13,880 nt of DNA from CAUUCX01 sp041844835 (lineage in GTDB: Bacteria; Bacillota; Clostridia; Peptostreptococcales; Anaerovoracaceae), in assembly GCA_041844835.1 (NCBI GenBank), contig JBGZBU010000037.1, positions 1 to 13,880 on the forward strand, in the 5' to 3' direction. Both the position numbers and the translations under genes were made by a program. The notes beneath the pieces were generated by a model that worked only from the letters and a program-made list of their open reading frames with translations, had not been told where the DNA came from and ran no database searches. Within the stretch, counting starts at the first letter, position 1. Each line of letters opens with the position of its first letter. This document shows positions 1-7,521 of the stretch, one piece after another.

Positions 1-768
1 GAAGCGGATTTGTACTTTGATGAGGTGGAAAAGCGAAGAAATCGAGTGCCGCTTCAGCATATTACGGGAACTGTGGAATTCATGGGCCACGTATTTGATG
101 TTTGTGAGGATGTGCTGATACCGAGGCATGATACAGAGATTTTGGTCGGAACGGTATTAGACGATGTGGCAGCGATTTCAAAGGATGGCAAGGGGATGGC
201 GCTGCTTGATTTGTGCTGCGGATCGGGAGTGATTGGACTTTCTCTTGCCTCGGCGCTTCCTGCGGCAAGAGTCGTGCTCGCCGACATCAGCGAAGCTGCT
301 GTCGGCCTTGCCGGGGCCAACCGCGCCAAGCTGGCGGCAGCCGCCCCGCGCACCAATGCCGCCGCCCTCAAAAAAGTCGGGCTCCGGCAAGGGGACCTCT
401 TCGGCCCTTTCAAAAAGCGATTCCGCCCGGCAAAATTCAACATCATCATCACAAATCCGCCATACATCCCGACGGCGGAAATCGCAACCCTCGAGCCGGA
501 GGTCCGCGAGCACGAACCGCAGCTTGCACTGGACGGCGGCGATGACGGGCTCGAATTCTATCGCCGCATATTAAATGAGGCTCCCGCCCATCTGAATCGT
601 GGTGGCAGCCTTTACATGGAAATCGGAGCCGAGCAGGCCGCGGCAATCGAAAAAATTGCTGCAGAAACTGAAGCATACGAATCCGAAATAACAATAAAAA
701 AAGACCTTGCCGGCAAGGATAGAATTATGATATTAAAGCTCAAAAATTCCGACAAAAACCAAAAATAA
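1..768 (+). CDS. prmC: Release factor glutamine methyltransferase PrmC, 5' end missing
   Basis: PrmC uses S-adenosylmethionine to methylate the glutamine of the GGQ motif in release factors RF1 and RF2, which raises their activity. The reading frame is open from base 1, so the N-terminal helical domain begins outside the window; the TTG at 10 is not the real start. Visible are the PrmC-type segment PLQHITGTVEF, then LIPRHDTE, the SAM-binding glycine motif LLDLCCGSGVIGLSLA, and the catalytic NPPY (in TNPPYIP), followed by the family's EPQLALDGGDDGLEFYR. The middle of the gene is clearly richer in G and C than its 3' end, and codes for an Ala/Arg/Lys-rich stretch between the SAM site and NPPY. 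The gene is followed after 28 bases by the CDF transporter. Its substrate RF1 is encoded about 6.8 kb downstream rather than next door. Confidence 0.95.
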   Translation, partial: EADLYFDEVEKRRNRVPLQHITGTVEFMGHVFDVCEDVLIPRHDTEILVGTVLDDVAAISKDGKGMALLDLCCGSGVIGLSLASALPAARVVLADISEAAVGLAGANRAKLAAAAPRTNAAALKKVGLRQGDLFGPFKKRFRPAKFNIIITNPPYIPTAEIATLEPEVREHEPQLALDGGDDGLEFYRRILNEAPAHLNRGGSLYMEIGAEQAAAIEKIAAETEAYESEITIKKDLAGKDRIMILKLKNSDKNQK

Positions 769-796
769 GCCCCACCAGGAACGGAGAATTTCCGCC

Positions 797-1711
797 ATGT
801 ACAATTTTATTATCAAAAAAACAATTACAGATTATGAAAATGTCACAAGTCATACGGTGCGCACGGCATATGGAAAACTCTCCGGCATTTCAGGGATAAT
901 ATCAAATACCGTTCTCGTGGCGCTAAAACTTGCTGTAGGACTCATAAGCGGCAGTATTGCAATAATTGCAGATGCCATGAACAATCTCATGGATGCGGCG
1001 TCCGCACTCATCACCTTGCTTGCGTTTAAATATGCCGACGCGCCGCGTGACGAAAAGCATCCGTTTGGTCATCGCCGCACGGAACAGATAGCCGGAGTAA
1101 TAATTTCCGTGCTCATAATAGTTGTCGGCATTCAATTGTTCCTAAAATCGGCAGGCTCGTTGATCCATCCGAAAAAACCCGAATTTAACCACATCGCCGT
1201 TATAATTCTCGCCGCGGCGATTCTGATAAAACTCTGGCAATGCCTGTTCAATTACCGCATAGGAAAGCGAATCGGATCCGGCACGGTTCTTGCCGCCGCC
1301 GCGGACGCAAGAAACGATATCATCATAACGTCGGCGGTGCTGATATCCGTGATAGTTTACTATTTTTCAGAAATAAATATCGATGCCGTCCTGGGCATGG
1401 GAATTGCGGCGTTTATCATAAAATCCGGCATATCTTTCATGCTGCAAATCTCAAGCCCGCTCATAGGGGAGGCTCCAGACGAAAATCTGGTTACGGAAAT
1501 CACGCGATGCATAATGTCGCATAAAGGAGCGCTCGGCATGCATGACCTGGAACTTCACAGCTACGGTGCGGGCGAGGTCTACGGCAGCGTTCACATTGAA
1601 GTGGACGCACATTCCGAATTCCTCGCAGTTCATGATCTTATAGATCATATAGAACGCGATTTGCATGAATCCTGCGGCATAAATATTACAGTGCATCCGG
1701 ATCCGCAATAA
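797..1711 (+). CDS. Cation diffusion facilitator (CDF) family metal transporter
   Basis: This 304-residue membrane protein belongs to the CDF family, which exports divalent metals from the cytoplasm in exchange for protons. The ATG at 797 follows a purine-rich site (ggaacggagaa, 778-788). Helix 2 carries ADAMNNLMDAAS and helix 5 carries AAADARNDIIITS. The four usual metal-ligand positions therefore read N62/D66 and D170/D174, not the His-containing sets typical of zinc-selective members. That argues against a plain zinc exporter and is compatible with Mn, Fe or another metal; the metal choice is inference. The cytoplasmic C-terminal domain (about 215-304) holds the expected His/Asp-rich stretches (HDLELHSYG, HIEVDAHS, TVHPDP). 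It lies 28 bases behind prmC and is probably co-transcribed with it. Its stop codon overlaps the start of a terminator hairpin. Confidence 0.93.
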   Translation: MYNFIIKKTITDYENVTSHTVRTAYGKLSGISGIISNTVLVALKLAVGLISGSIAIIADAMNNLMDAASALITLLAFKYADAPRDEKHPFGHRRTEQIAGVIISVLIIVVGIQLFLKSAGSLIHPKKPEFNHIAVIILAAAILIKLWQCLFNYRIGKRIGSGTVLAAAADARNDIIITSAVLISVIVYYFSEINIDAVLGMGIAAFIIKSGISFMLQISSPLIGEAPDENLVTEITRCIMSHKGALGMHDLELHSYGAGEVYGSVHIEVDAHSEFLAVHDLIDHIERDLHESCGINITVHPDPQ

Positions 1712-1742
1712 AAAATCACCGATCGCTTGACCGGTGATTTTT
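1711..1742. terminator. Rho-independent terminator, probably bidirectional
   Basis: AAAAATCACCG (1711-1721) pairs perfectly with CGGTGATTTTT (1732-1742) around a 10-base loop. The T run ends the plus-strand CDF transcript. The A run at the left gives a U tract to transcripts arriving from the convergent SLH gene, whose stop codon is about 45 bases away. Confidence 0.85.
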
Positions 1743-1773
1743 GTCCTATAAACTTGTTTTTTATATTTTCAGA

Positions 1774-1795
1774 GACCTATCTTGACCTATCTTGA
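1774..1795. repeat. Two tandem copies of a 10-base unit across the SLH gene's stop
   Basis: GACCTATCTT occurs at 1774-1783 and again at 1784-1793, followed by GA. The minus-strand stop codon of the SLH gene (TAG, 1787-1789) lies in the second plus-strand copy. This looks like a slippage duplication at the gene end. Confidence 0.7.
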
Positions 1796-2983
1796 TTCTT
1801 CTCCTACGAAATAAATTCCCTTAGCCCCAAAATCAGCGAGAGTTTTGCCGACTTTCTCCGCGCTGGTTTTCTCCGCAAAGAAGAATGAAATCAAATCATC
1901 CGCGGTCTTATAAGTTACATTGTTTACTTCCAGCGGTGATGTTTCCTTTACTTTGCCGTTCTCTATCCACAGATGTTCCTCATTGTCATCATTGTTATAA
2001 GCCTCCGCCGTCACTATGGTATAGTCGTCATATTCAACGCCGAAAGAATAATGGTCTTTGGAAACCTTAATGCCCAGCTTTTTCATGACGCTCAGCTTAC
2101 CCTCCGGTCTCAGAGCGTATACTTTTCGATTGCTATCCTTAATAACATATGCATAAGCTATATCTTCAGCTGTAACGAGCTTGTTTGAAAATTTCTTGTC
2201 GATGGCATTCTCTTTATCCGCGTCTTCAGGCACGAATAAAGCATGAATGTGTTCTACGATCTTATCCTCTTCAAAATATAAACGCCAGAACTGATTGCAT
2301 ATTACAGCCGCTTCCGCTCTGCTAATAGGGTTTTTTGCGTTCAAACTGCCGTTTTTATCTTCTTTCACGATGCCGTGAGATCCGAGCAATGTCATCGCTT
2401 CCCGGGCATATGGGGACACCCCGTTCAGGTTGACTTTTTTATCGCCTTGGTGCAATTTAGTAACCCAATGCTCACTTTTTGTTTCATCTTCAGCGATTCT
2501 GTATAGCAAAGTACAGACTTCTTCTTTTGTTATCTTTGCCTGCGGGGAGAACTTGTTCGGAGCGGTTCCCTTTATCAGCCCGTGATTTGCAAGATAATTA
2601 ACCGGCTTATAAAACCAGTCATTTGATTTAACATCTTGGAAATTGCTTTTTAAACCCTTTACACCTCCGTTCAGCTCAATCGCCAGATCCGCAATTCCCA
2701 TAAAATTTTCTATATTGAAATAAATCTGCGCAAATTCTGCTCTTGTGAGGGTTCCGTAGGGATTGAAATATCCGTTATTCCCTTTCATGAACTCGTACTG
2801 TGCGAAATTCATGACATCATTATAAAACCAATCCGTTGATTTGACGTCCTTAAATGAGGGGAGATCCTTTGCAGATTCTTTTTCCTCCGCAAAACTCGTG
2901 GAGATGCTCCCCAAAGTCAAAGTTAGGATCATCATCAAAGAGAATAATCCTGTCGCCGCTTTCTTGACAAATTTCTTTTTCAT
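1787..2983 (-). CDS. Exported protein with three SLH domains
   Basis: This 398-residue protein starts with a clear signal peptide: basic MKKKFVKKAA, a hydrophobic core to about residue 28, and a likely cleavage after SFA near residue 32. Three S-layer-homology domains follow at about 43-97, 114-165 and 183-236, each with the pattern of FxDV/VSPYA, a WF or AREA core, a G-x-I/M-K-G turn and a T/SRAE-type helix. Such trimers bind pyruvylated secondary cell-wall polymer, so the protein should sit on the cell surface. The remaining part (about 237-398) is charged and I do not recognise it; it may be the functional domain. The ATG at 2983 is preceded by AAGGAG (complement of 2991-2996). It is the only minus-strand gene here, and it is convergent to the CDF gene and divergent from traX. 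Confidence 0.93.
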   Translation of the reverse strand: MKKKFVKKAATGLFSLMMILTLTLGSISTSFAEEKESAKDLPSFKDVKSTDWFYNDVMNFAQYEFMKGNNGYFNPYGTLTRAEFAQIYFNIENFMGIADLAIELNGGVKGLKSNFQDVKSNDWFYKPVNYLANHGLIKGTAPNKFSPQAKITKEEVCTLLYRIAEDETKSEHWVTKLHQGDKKVNLNGVSPYAREAMTLLGSHGIVKEDKNGSLNAKNPISRAEAAVICNQFWRLYFEEDKIVEHIHALFVPEDADKENAIDKKFSNKLVTAEDIAYAYVIKDSNRKVYALRPEGKLSVMKKLGIKVSKDHYSFGVEYDDYTIVTAEAYNNDDNEEHLWIENGKVKETSPLEVNNVTYKTADDLISFFFAEKTSAEKVGKTLADFGAKGIYFVGEESR

Positions 2984-3043
2984 GTTCTTGCTCCTTTTAA
3001 ATTTGATGAAATTTACTGTGAAAAGATTAAAATGTACATAGCT

Positions 3044-3075
3044 ATTCTAACATATAAACGGGATCGGTGAGTCAA
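3044..3075 (-). promoter_or_regulatory. Candidate promoter of the SLH gene
   Basis: Read on the minus strand, TAGAAT (3044-3049) is preceded by TG and one base, giving an extended -10 element. TTGACT (3070-3075) lies 20 bases upstream, which is long for a -35 spacing, so the extended -10 probably carries the activity. It sits about 60 bases before the start codon. Confidence 0.4.
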
Positions 3076-3228
3076 TTTGTTCTAAAATAAAGTATAAGCT
3101 GCAGTCATGAAAAAGAAAATCTACTGTCCGTGGTAAAGAAAAAAGAGTCGGGGCTATAAAATTAAGAGAAAAAAAGTTACAATGTAAAAGAATATATGAG
3201 AGACTTATAAGTTTTGGGGGGATAATAT

Positions 3229-4029
3229 ATGAGTTTAGATAGAAATAGGAGCAATATAGATAGCTGCGGTGATTATGGCGCAAGAAAAATATTGAAAAAC
3301 GGCTTATCTACAAATGTATTGAAATATACAGCTATCATAGCTATGGTGATAGACCATATAGCTAATGCTTTTATAGATGATACTTCTCACCTTTATTTTA
3401 TTATGAGCTGTATTGGAAGAATAACAGGTCCGATTATGTTTTTTACCGCAGTTGAGGGTTACCATCATACAAAAAACTTGAGGAAGTATATTGTTAGGTT
3501 GTTTATTTTTGCTGTGATTAGTTATTTGCCTTTTATGTATGCTTTTTACGATCACTTTCATATTTTACGATTAAATATTATCTTTACAATTTTATTTGGT
3601 ATTTTAGCAATTCATGCAAGAAGAAATATCAAAAATATATTTTTCAAGACAGTTATTATATTATTATTGATGATTGCGAGTTTGCCGGCAGATTATGGAA
3701 ATAGTTGCATAGTTACAATGCTTATTTTGGACTATTATTATGGCAATCGTAAAAATCAAATAATGGGATATTCAACTGTAGTAGCGTTAGAATTTGGCGT
3801 GTTATGGCTTGTAATGTCTCCGTTTTGGCATTTGATTTATGAAAACAGCTTTGATATAAGTTTTTTGAAAGAGAGCTATTACTTGTTAGGGTATGTTCTT
3901 CCTATATTCTTTCTCTATTTTTACAATGAGAAGCAAGGAAAAAATAATAAGTTTTCCAAGTGGTTCTTTTATATTTTTTATCCATTACATTTATCCATCA
4001 TTGCGATTATAAGAATTTTTTTGACATAG
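3229..4029 (+). CDS. TraX-family integral membrane protein
   Basis: This 266-residue polytopic membrane protein shows TraX-family features: LSTNVLKYTAIIAMVIDHIAN near the N-terminus (about 25-45), then CIGRITGPIMFFTAVEGYHHT and RKYIVRLFIFAVISYLPF. F-plasmid TraX acetylates the N-terminus of pilin. Chromosomal homologues in Firmicutes are usually orphans of unknown substrate, and acyl transfer to a surface polymer or peptide is an inference from the family. No conjugation genes are nearby. The ATG at 3229 follows a GGGGGG site at 3216-3221. Base composition and codon use (many tta, ata, aat, ttt) are much more AT-rich than the flanking genes, which suggests separate acquisition. About 70-90 bases separate its stop from the next promoter, with no convincing terminator. 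Confidence 0.85.
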   Translation: MSLDRNRSNIDSCGDYGARKILKNGLSTNVLKYTAIIAMVIDHIANAFIDDTSHLYFIMSCIGRITGPIMFFTAVEGYHHTKNLRKYIVRLFIFAVISYLPFMYAFYDHFHILRLNIIFTILFGILAIHARRNIKNIFFKTVIILLLMIASLPADYGNSCIVTMLILDYYYGNRKNQIMGYSTVVALEFGVLWLVMSPFWHLIYENSFDISFLKESYYLLGYVLPIFFLYFYNEKQGKNNKFSKWFFYIFYPLHLSIIAIIRIFLT

Positions 4030-4114
4030 ACATTATTTAATGCTTTAGGAATAAGAACAAACTGAATTGTTGTTGATAAGAACGGCAATCGGCACATTCA
4101 AAAACAAAAAACAG

Positions 4115-4143
4115 TTGGCAAATACAAAATAAACAATTATAAT
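4115..4143 (+). promoter_or_regulatory. Sigma-A type promoter of the riboswitch-permease transcript
   Basis: TTGGCA (4115-4120), 17 bases, then a perfect TATAAT (4138-4143). The predicted transcription start is near 4150, about 27 bases before the first riboswitch aptamer, which is the expected arrangement. Confidence 0.8.
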
Positions 4144-4176
4144 ACACCCAGATTGATAAATTAATAATCGGATGAT

Positions 4177-4343
4177 GCAACGGGGAAATTTCACGACAGT
4201 GAAAACCGAAGAAGTAAATCCGCTCGTATGTGCCGGCGGCGGATGAATCTTTCAGGTAAAAATACCCTTTGCGGACGAACCTCTGGAGAGAATCGGCTGC
4301 GCCGATCACCGTAGGAGTAACGCTTTCAGGTTAAAGTACAGAG
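4177..4343 (+). promoter_or_regulatory. Tandem glycine riboswitch (two aptamers)
   Basis: Both aptamers match the glycine riboswitch consensus. Aptamer 1 (about 4177-4272): P1 is GCAA.GGG paired with CCC.TTGC (4265-4272). Hairpin TTTCAC/GTGAAA (4189-4204) is followed by the core ACCGAAGAAGTAA, a second hairpin ATCCGC/GCGGAT (4218-4244), and CTTTCAGGTAAAAATACC. The linker GGACGAAC joins to aptamer 2 (about 4281-4343): P1 CTCTG (4281-4285) with CAGAG (4339-4343), hairpin ATCGGC/GCCGAT (4292-4306), the core ACCGTAGGAGTAA, and CTTTCAGGTTAAAGTACAGAG. Glycine riboswitches commonly activate glycine cleavage or amino acid transport genes. With the terminator that follows, this one should turn on the downstream permease when glycine is high. 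It accounts for most of the 436-base gap between traX and the permease. Confidence 0.93.
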
Positions 4344-4380
4344 AGTATGCAGGCAATTTCAGCCCGTATGCTCTCTTTTT
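4340..4380 (+). terminator. Riboswitch-controlled terminator
   Basis: AGAGAGTATGC (4340-4350) pairs with GTATGCTCTCT (4366-4376), 11 pairs including two G-U, followed by a T run to 4380. The left arm reuses AGAG (4340-4343), which is also the 3' strand of aptamer-2 P1. The terminator and the folded aptamer are therefore mutually exclusive, as expected for a glycine-activated ON switch. Confidence 0.9.
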
Positions 4381-4465
4381 GTTATTTCGGGGGAACTTTG
4401 TTTTGCGGAGATGCATACAGGCGGCATCGGTAATGTGTTATAAGGATATTATTAAGGAGATCGTT

Positions 4466-5797
4466 ATGGAACAAAAGAGTATGAAGAAAAACATGGGCGT
4501 AATGACAGCGATGTCGATAGTCGTGGGCTGCGTCATAGGTGCGGGAGTATTTTTCAAGCCGTATGCGATTTATCAGGCAACGGGCGGGGCGCCCGGAATA
4601 GGACTTCTCTCCTGGATTATAGGCGGAGCGATAAGCATTTTCGGAGCGCTCACATTTGCGGAAATCGCAGTTTTAATTCCGCGCACGGGCGGTATGGTAA
4701 CATATATCGGCGAGGTGTACGATAAAAAACTGGGCTTCCTTGCGGGGTGGATGCAGGTGGTAATATTTTACCCCGCTTATCTTGCGGGATATGGCGTAAA
4801 AGTGGGTAGTGAGCTGTCAAACCTGCTGCATATGAATATTACCCTGCCCGTTGGAATCGGCATAATTCTTGTCATTATCTTACTGAATACTCTCGGTGCA
4901 GGCGTAGCAAGCCGGGTACAAATCATATCAACTGTCTGCAAACTTATCCCGCTTTTCCTGATAATGATCGCCGGGTTTATCCTCGGAGGCAGCCGGGAAT
5001 CCATAATATCTCCGATGACGGGAGACGGTTTAAACGCAGGCTCGGTTCTCGGAACTACTCTGCTTGCCGTGCTGTTTGCATTTGAGGGATGGACAAATGT
5101 GGGTACGATTGCAGGAGAAATGAAGAATCCCGCAAAGGATTTGCCCAAAGCGATCGTTGGTGGCGTGAGCATAATAATGGCTGTATATCTCCTGATCAAC
5201 ATTGCATATATCAAAGTAATTCCCGCAAGCGAGCTAATGCACATTGAATCACCGGCTGCGGCTGTTGCAATGAAGCTTTTCGGAAGCTCAGGCGGAACGG
5301 TGGTAGCCGTGGGAATAATAATTTCCGTTATAGGTGCGGCAAACGGATTTCTTTTGTCGGGTTCGCGCGTGGCGTACTACCTTGCAAACGAAAAAAGTTT
5401 GCCTTTCAGCGGTAAACTTGCGGCTCTAAATAAAAAACAGGTTCCCGGCAATTCCATAATACTCGTCGGAACTCTGGCTGCCCTTTACAGCCTGCTTGGA
5501 AAATTCGATCTGCTCACAGACATGGGGACTTTTTCATGCTGGATTTTTTATACGCTCACATTTACATGCGTAATTCGCATGAGAAAAATACATCCGGAGC
5601 TCGATCGTAAATATAAAGTACCTGCATATCCGCTAATTCCGCTGCTCGCAATTTTCAGCGGACTTTATGTTATTTTTTCACAACTCGTTCTTTCCGGGGC
5701 AAGGGGGAGAATGATGGCGCTTGCCAGCATTGCAATTACACTTGTAGGACTTCCGGTCTACCTGCTTGTCAGGAAATATGAAAGCGAAAGGATATAA
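4466..5797 (+). CDS. APC-family amino acid permease under glycine riboswitch control
   Basis: This 443-residue protein has about 12 hydrophobic segments and belongs to the amino acid-polyamine-organocation (APC) superfamily. Helix 1 has the signature GCVIGAGVFFKP (about 21-32), followed by GGAPGIGLLSWIIGG and FAEIAVLIPRTGGMVTYIGEVY. It resembles the LAT/SteT (serine-threonine exchanger) branch, although sequence alone does not give the substrate. The ATG at 4466 is chosen because AAGGAGA (4454-4460) precedes it at good spacing; an in-frame TTG at 4379 lies in the terminator's T run and is not credible. A dedicated promoter and tandem glycine riboswitch precede the gene and a terminator follows it, so it is a single-gene unit. 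The switch suggests a role in moving glycine or a related small amino acid (alanine, serine), either uptake for use or relief of excess. Confidence 0.92.
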   Translation: MEQKSMKKNMGVMTAMSIVVGCVIGAGVFFKPYAIYQATGGAPGIGLLSWIIGGAISIFGALTFAEIAVLIPRTGGMVTYIGEVYDKKLGFLAGWMQVVIFYPAYLAGYGVKVGSELSNLLHMNITLPVGIGIILVIILLNTLGAGVASRVQIISTVCKLIPLFLIMIAGFILGGSRESIISPMTGDGLNAGSVLGTTLLAVLFAFEGWTNVGTIAGEMKNPAKDLPKAIVGGVSIIMAVYLLINIAYIKVIPASELMHIESPAAAVAMKLFGSSGGTVVAVGIIISVIGAANGFLLSGSRVAYYLANEKSLPFSGKLAALNKKQVPGNSIILVGTLAALYSLLGKFDLLTDMGTFSCWIFYTLTFTCVIRMRKIHPELDRKYKVPAYPLIPLLAIFSGLYVIFSQLVLSGARGRMMALASIAITLVGLPVYLLVRKYESERI

Positions 5798-5804
5798 AGC
5801 TGCA

Positions 5805-5847
5805 AAAATCCCCGCCGTAAATTTTATTCGCCGCGGCGGGGGATTTT
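5805..5847 (+). terminator. Rho-independent terminator after the permease
   Basis: AAAATCCCCGCCG (5805-5817) pairs with CGGCGGGGGATTTT (5834-5847) with one extra G in the right arm, ending in TTTT. It starts 7 bases after the permease stop. A TGcTACAAT extended -10-like element (5849-5857) follows it directly and could start the next gene, but I see no good -35. Confidence 0.8.
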
Positions 5848-5935
5848 GTGCTACAATCAAGAAAATGCGCTAGTGATAAAAAGACAGATCAATATTAAAG
5901 CGTGAAGATCCGAAAATTAAAAGGAAGGTATGAAT

Positions 5936-7129
5936 ATGAAAAGGTACTTACCGGCAATCTTCATTACGGCTCTGCAGGCTTTGCTGCTCCCGTTAATTCT
6001 TTCCACCGACAGAGCATACGCTGTCGCAAATCCTCAAGTCGCCATACCTGTTTTTGCTCTTTTCGCTGTTATATGGCTGTGCGGTTTGATTTATGCCATT
6101 AGAATTCTGACTCTTTGCAAAACCGACAAACTCAATCCGCTCACACTCTGCAGAGTCTACCTGGTAATAAGAGTCATGTCGTTTATTCCGTGTATCTTTT
6201 CCTCGGGCTTATGGCTCGGAGTCCTACTACTTGCGAATTTCTCCGTATTCATACCGATTATTATATACGGTATTGTCGTAGCAAAATGCAGCTATAGAAA
6301 AAAATTTATGTCATCATTGGCTTTTTCAACCTACATTACATTTCAATTCATACCTCTGCTTGACTTCCTAAGTGCAATGATATTATTCTTCCGTATAAAA
6401 GAAAGGATGAGAGCCTGTGATAGGGAATCGCATGCGGATGTGCATGATGAAAATTTGCGGCAAGATTGCTTACCGATCACGAAAATCGACAACGCGGCAT
6501 GCAGCGACGAAAAAATCGACAGCATGGCGGACAAGCAAGAGATAATAGAGATAAAAAAGAAAGGAAGTATAAAACAATATCTTCCGACGCTGTTTATAAT
6601 AGCTTGTCCATACGCCATTTTTCTGGCAATAGGCTTTAGCAGTCAATCGTCTTCATACGGGAGTTTGTCTCGGCTATGGTTCCTGATTCCTGCCGTGCTG
6701 TGGCTCATCGGAGTCATTTACGGAATTAGGTTTTTTTTCCATTGCGGAGACGAGAAATGGGATTCTGTCACTCTGAGCTTGATGAATATGGTAATCAAGC
6801 TTACGGCAATGCCGTTCTTTATCATCGTATTCTTTGTAACTACACTGCTAAGCGGGTTCTTGTTATTCTTTGCAGGCATATTTTGGCTCATCGTATGGTT
6901 GGTGGATGTTTTGATCATAGCACTGAACGGAATATTCGGAGCTACGGCAGTAAGACGCAATTATATGGAAAAACGCATATCTTTTCCTATGGCGATCTTG
7001 CTCGGAGCTTTGCAATTTGTCTTTTGCTTGGATGTAATCAGTGCGATCATTTTATTCATAAATGCAAAAATACAAAAAAATGAAGAACGGAGGATCTTAA
7101 AGAACGGCAAGCAGACTTTACGGGCTTGA
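5936..7129 (+). CDS. Unrecognised multipass membrane protein with an internal duplication
   Basis: I do not recognise the family. The 397-residue protein (from ATG 5936) consists of two similar membrane halves, about 3-157 and 213-380, each with roughly four hydrophobic segments. They are joined by a hydrophilic, charged linker (about 158-212). Matching landmarks are RYLPAIFI (3-10) with QYLPTLFI (214-221), WLCGLIYAIR (47-56) with WLIGVIYGIR (256-265), and LLDFLSAMILFFRIK (141-155) with CLDVISAIILFINAK (364-378). Two in-frame ATGs exist, at 5930 and 5936. AAGGAAGG (5921-5928) sits only one base before the first but seven before the second, so 5936 is preferred. I see no catalytic motif, and a transport, sensing or membrane-structural role cannot be told apart. 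It stands alone between the permease terminator and the rpmE promoter. Confidence 0.8.
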   Translation: MKRYLPAIFITALQALLLPLILSTDRAYAVANPQVAIPVFALFAVIWLCGLIYAIRILTLCKTDKLNPLTLCRVYLVIRVMSFIPCIFSSGLWLGVLLLANFSVFIPIIIYGIVVAKCSYRKKFMSSLAFSTYITFQFIPLLDFLSAMILFFRIKERMRACDRESHADVHDENLRQDCLPITKIDNAACSDEKIDSMADKQEIIEIKKKGSIKQYLPTLFIIACPYAIFLAIGFSSQSSSYGSLSRLWFLIPAVLWLIGVIYGIRFFFHCGDEKWDSVTLSLMNMVIKLTAMPFFIIVFFVTTLLSGFLLFFAGIFWLIVWLVDVLIIALNGIFGATAVRRNYMEKRISFPMAILLGALQFVFCLDVISAIILFINAKIQKNEERRILKNGKQTLRA

Positions 7130-7150
7130 CATAAAAATATTTTAAAGCAC

Positions 7151-7180
7151 TTGCAATCAGCGCGGCAAATGTGTTAAACT
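7151..7180 (+). promoter_or_regulatory. Probable rpmE promoter
   Basis: TTGCAA (7151-7156), 18 bases, then TAAACT (7175-7180); TTAAAC one base earlier gives 17-base spacing. The predicted start leaves a leader of about 85 bases. A short GGGG/CCCC hairpin (7198-7211) lies in the leader; its role is unknown and no ribosomal-protein leader motif could be assigned. Confidence 0.55.
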
Positions 7181-7270
7181 AATGGAGCTGAAATATCGGG
7201 GTTCATGCCCCATAAAATAAAAAAACGGATAATATACGATATATGTGGGATAAAAAGGGAGGTATTGAAG

Positions 7271-7471
7271 ATGAAAAAGGATTTGCACCCTGAATACAAG
7301 GATTGTAAAGTAACATGCGCATGCGGCAACGAATTCACGACTAAATCCGTTATGGAGGAAATGAAATTGGATGTGTGTTCGGCATGCCACCCATATTTTA
7401 CCGGACAGCAAAAATTTGTTAATCGCGGCGGTCGGGTAGAGAAATTCAAGAGCAAATACAATATTGACTGA
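7271..7471 (+). CDS. rpmE: 50S ribosomal protein L31, zinc-binding form
   Basis: This 66-residue L31 protein of the large ribosomal subunit bridges the two subunits near the 5S rRNA side. It starts MKKDLHPEY and carries the Cys pattern of the zinc-binding (C+) form: CxC in VTCACGNEF and CxxC in DVCSACHP. FTGQQKFVNRGGRVEKF at the end is typical. The ATG at 7271 is supported by GGGAGG (7257-7262); upstream in-frame ATGs (for example 7205) have no such site. It has its own promoter and terminator. In many Firmicutes rpmE precedes prmC and prfA; here prfA follows directly and prmC is elsewhere. Confidence 0.95.
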   Translation: MKKDLHPEYKDCKVTCACGNEFTTKSVMEEMKLDVCSACHPYFTGQQKFVNRGGRVEKFKSKYNID

Positions 7472-7482
7472 TAGAAAAAGAG

Positions 7483-7506
7483 AGCCGGGGTTCCCCGGCT
7501 TTTTTG
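7483..7506 (+). terminator. Rho-independent terminator after rpmE
   Basis: AGCCGGGGTTCCCCGGCT is a perfect palindrome (7483-7500; about 7 pairs round a GTTC loop) followed by a T run, 12 bases after the rpmE stop. Confidence 0.9.
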
Positions 7507-7521
7507 TAGGGAGGGCACATT

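Noticed and set aside
4037..4309. Minus-strand 90-residue ORF
   Set aside because: It is antisense to the glycine riboswitch, whose conserved bases explain the region, and it shows no recognisable protein features.
4379..4465. N-terminal extension of the permease from TTG 4379
   Set aside because: The TTG lies in the riboswitch terminator's T run, without a ribosome binding site, and the ATG at 4466 has a good one.
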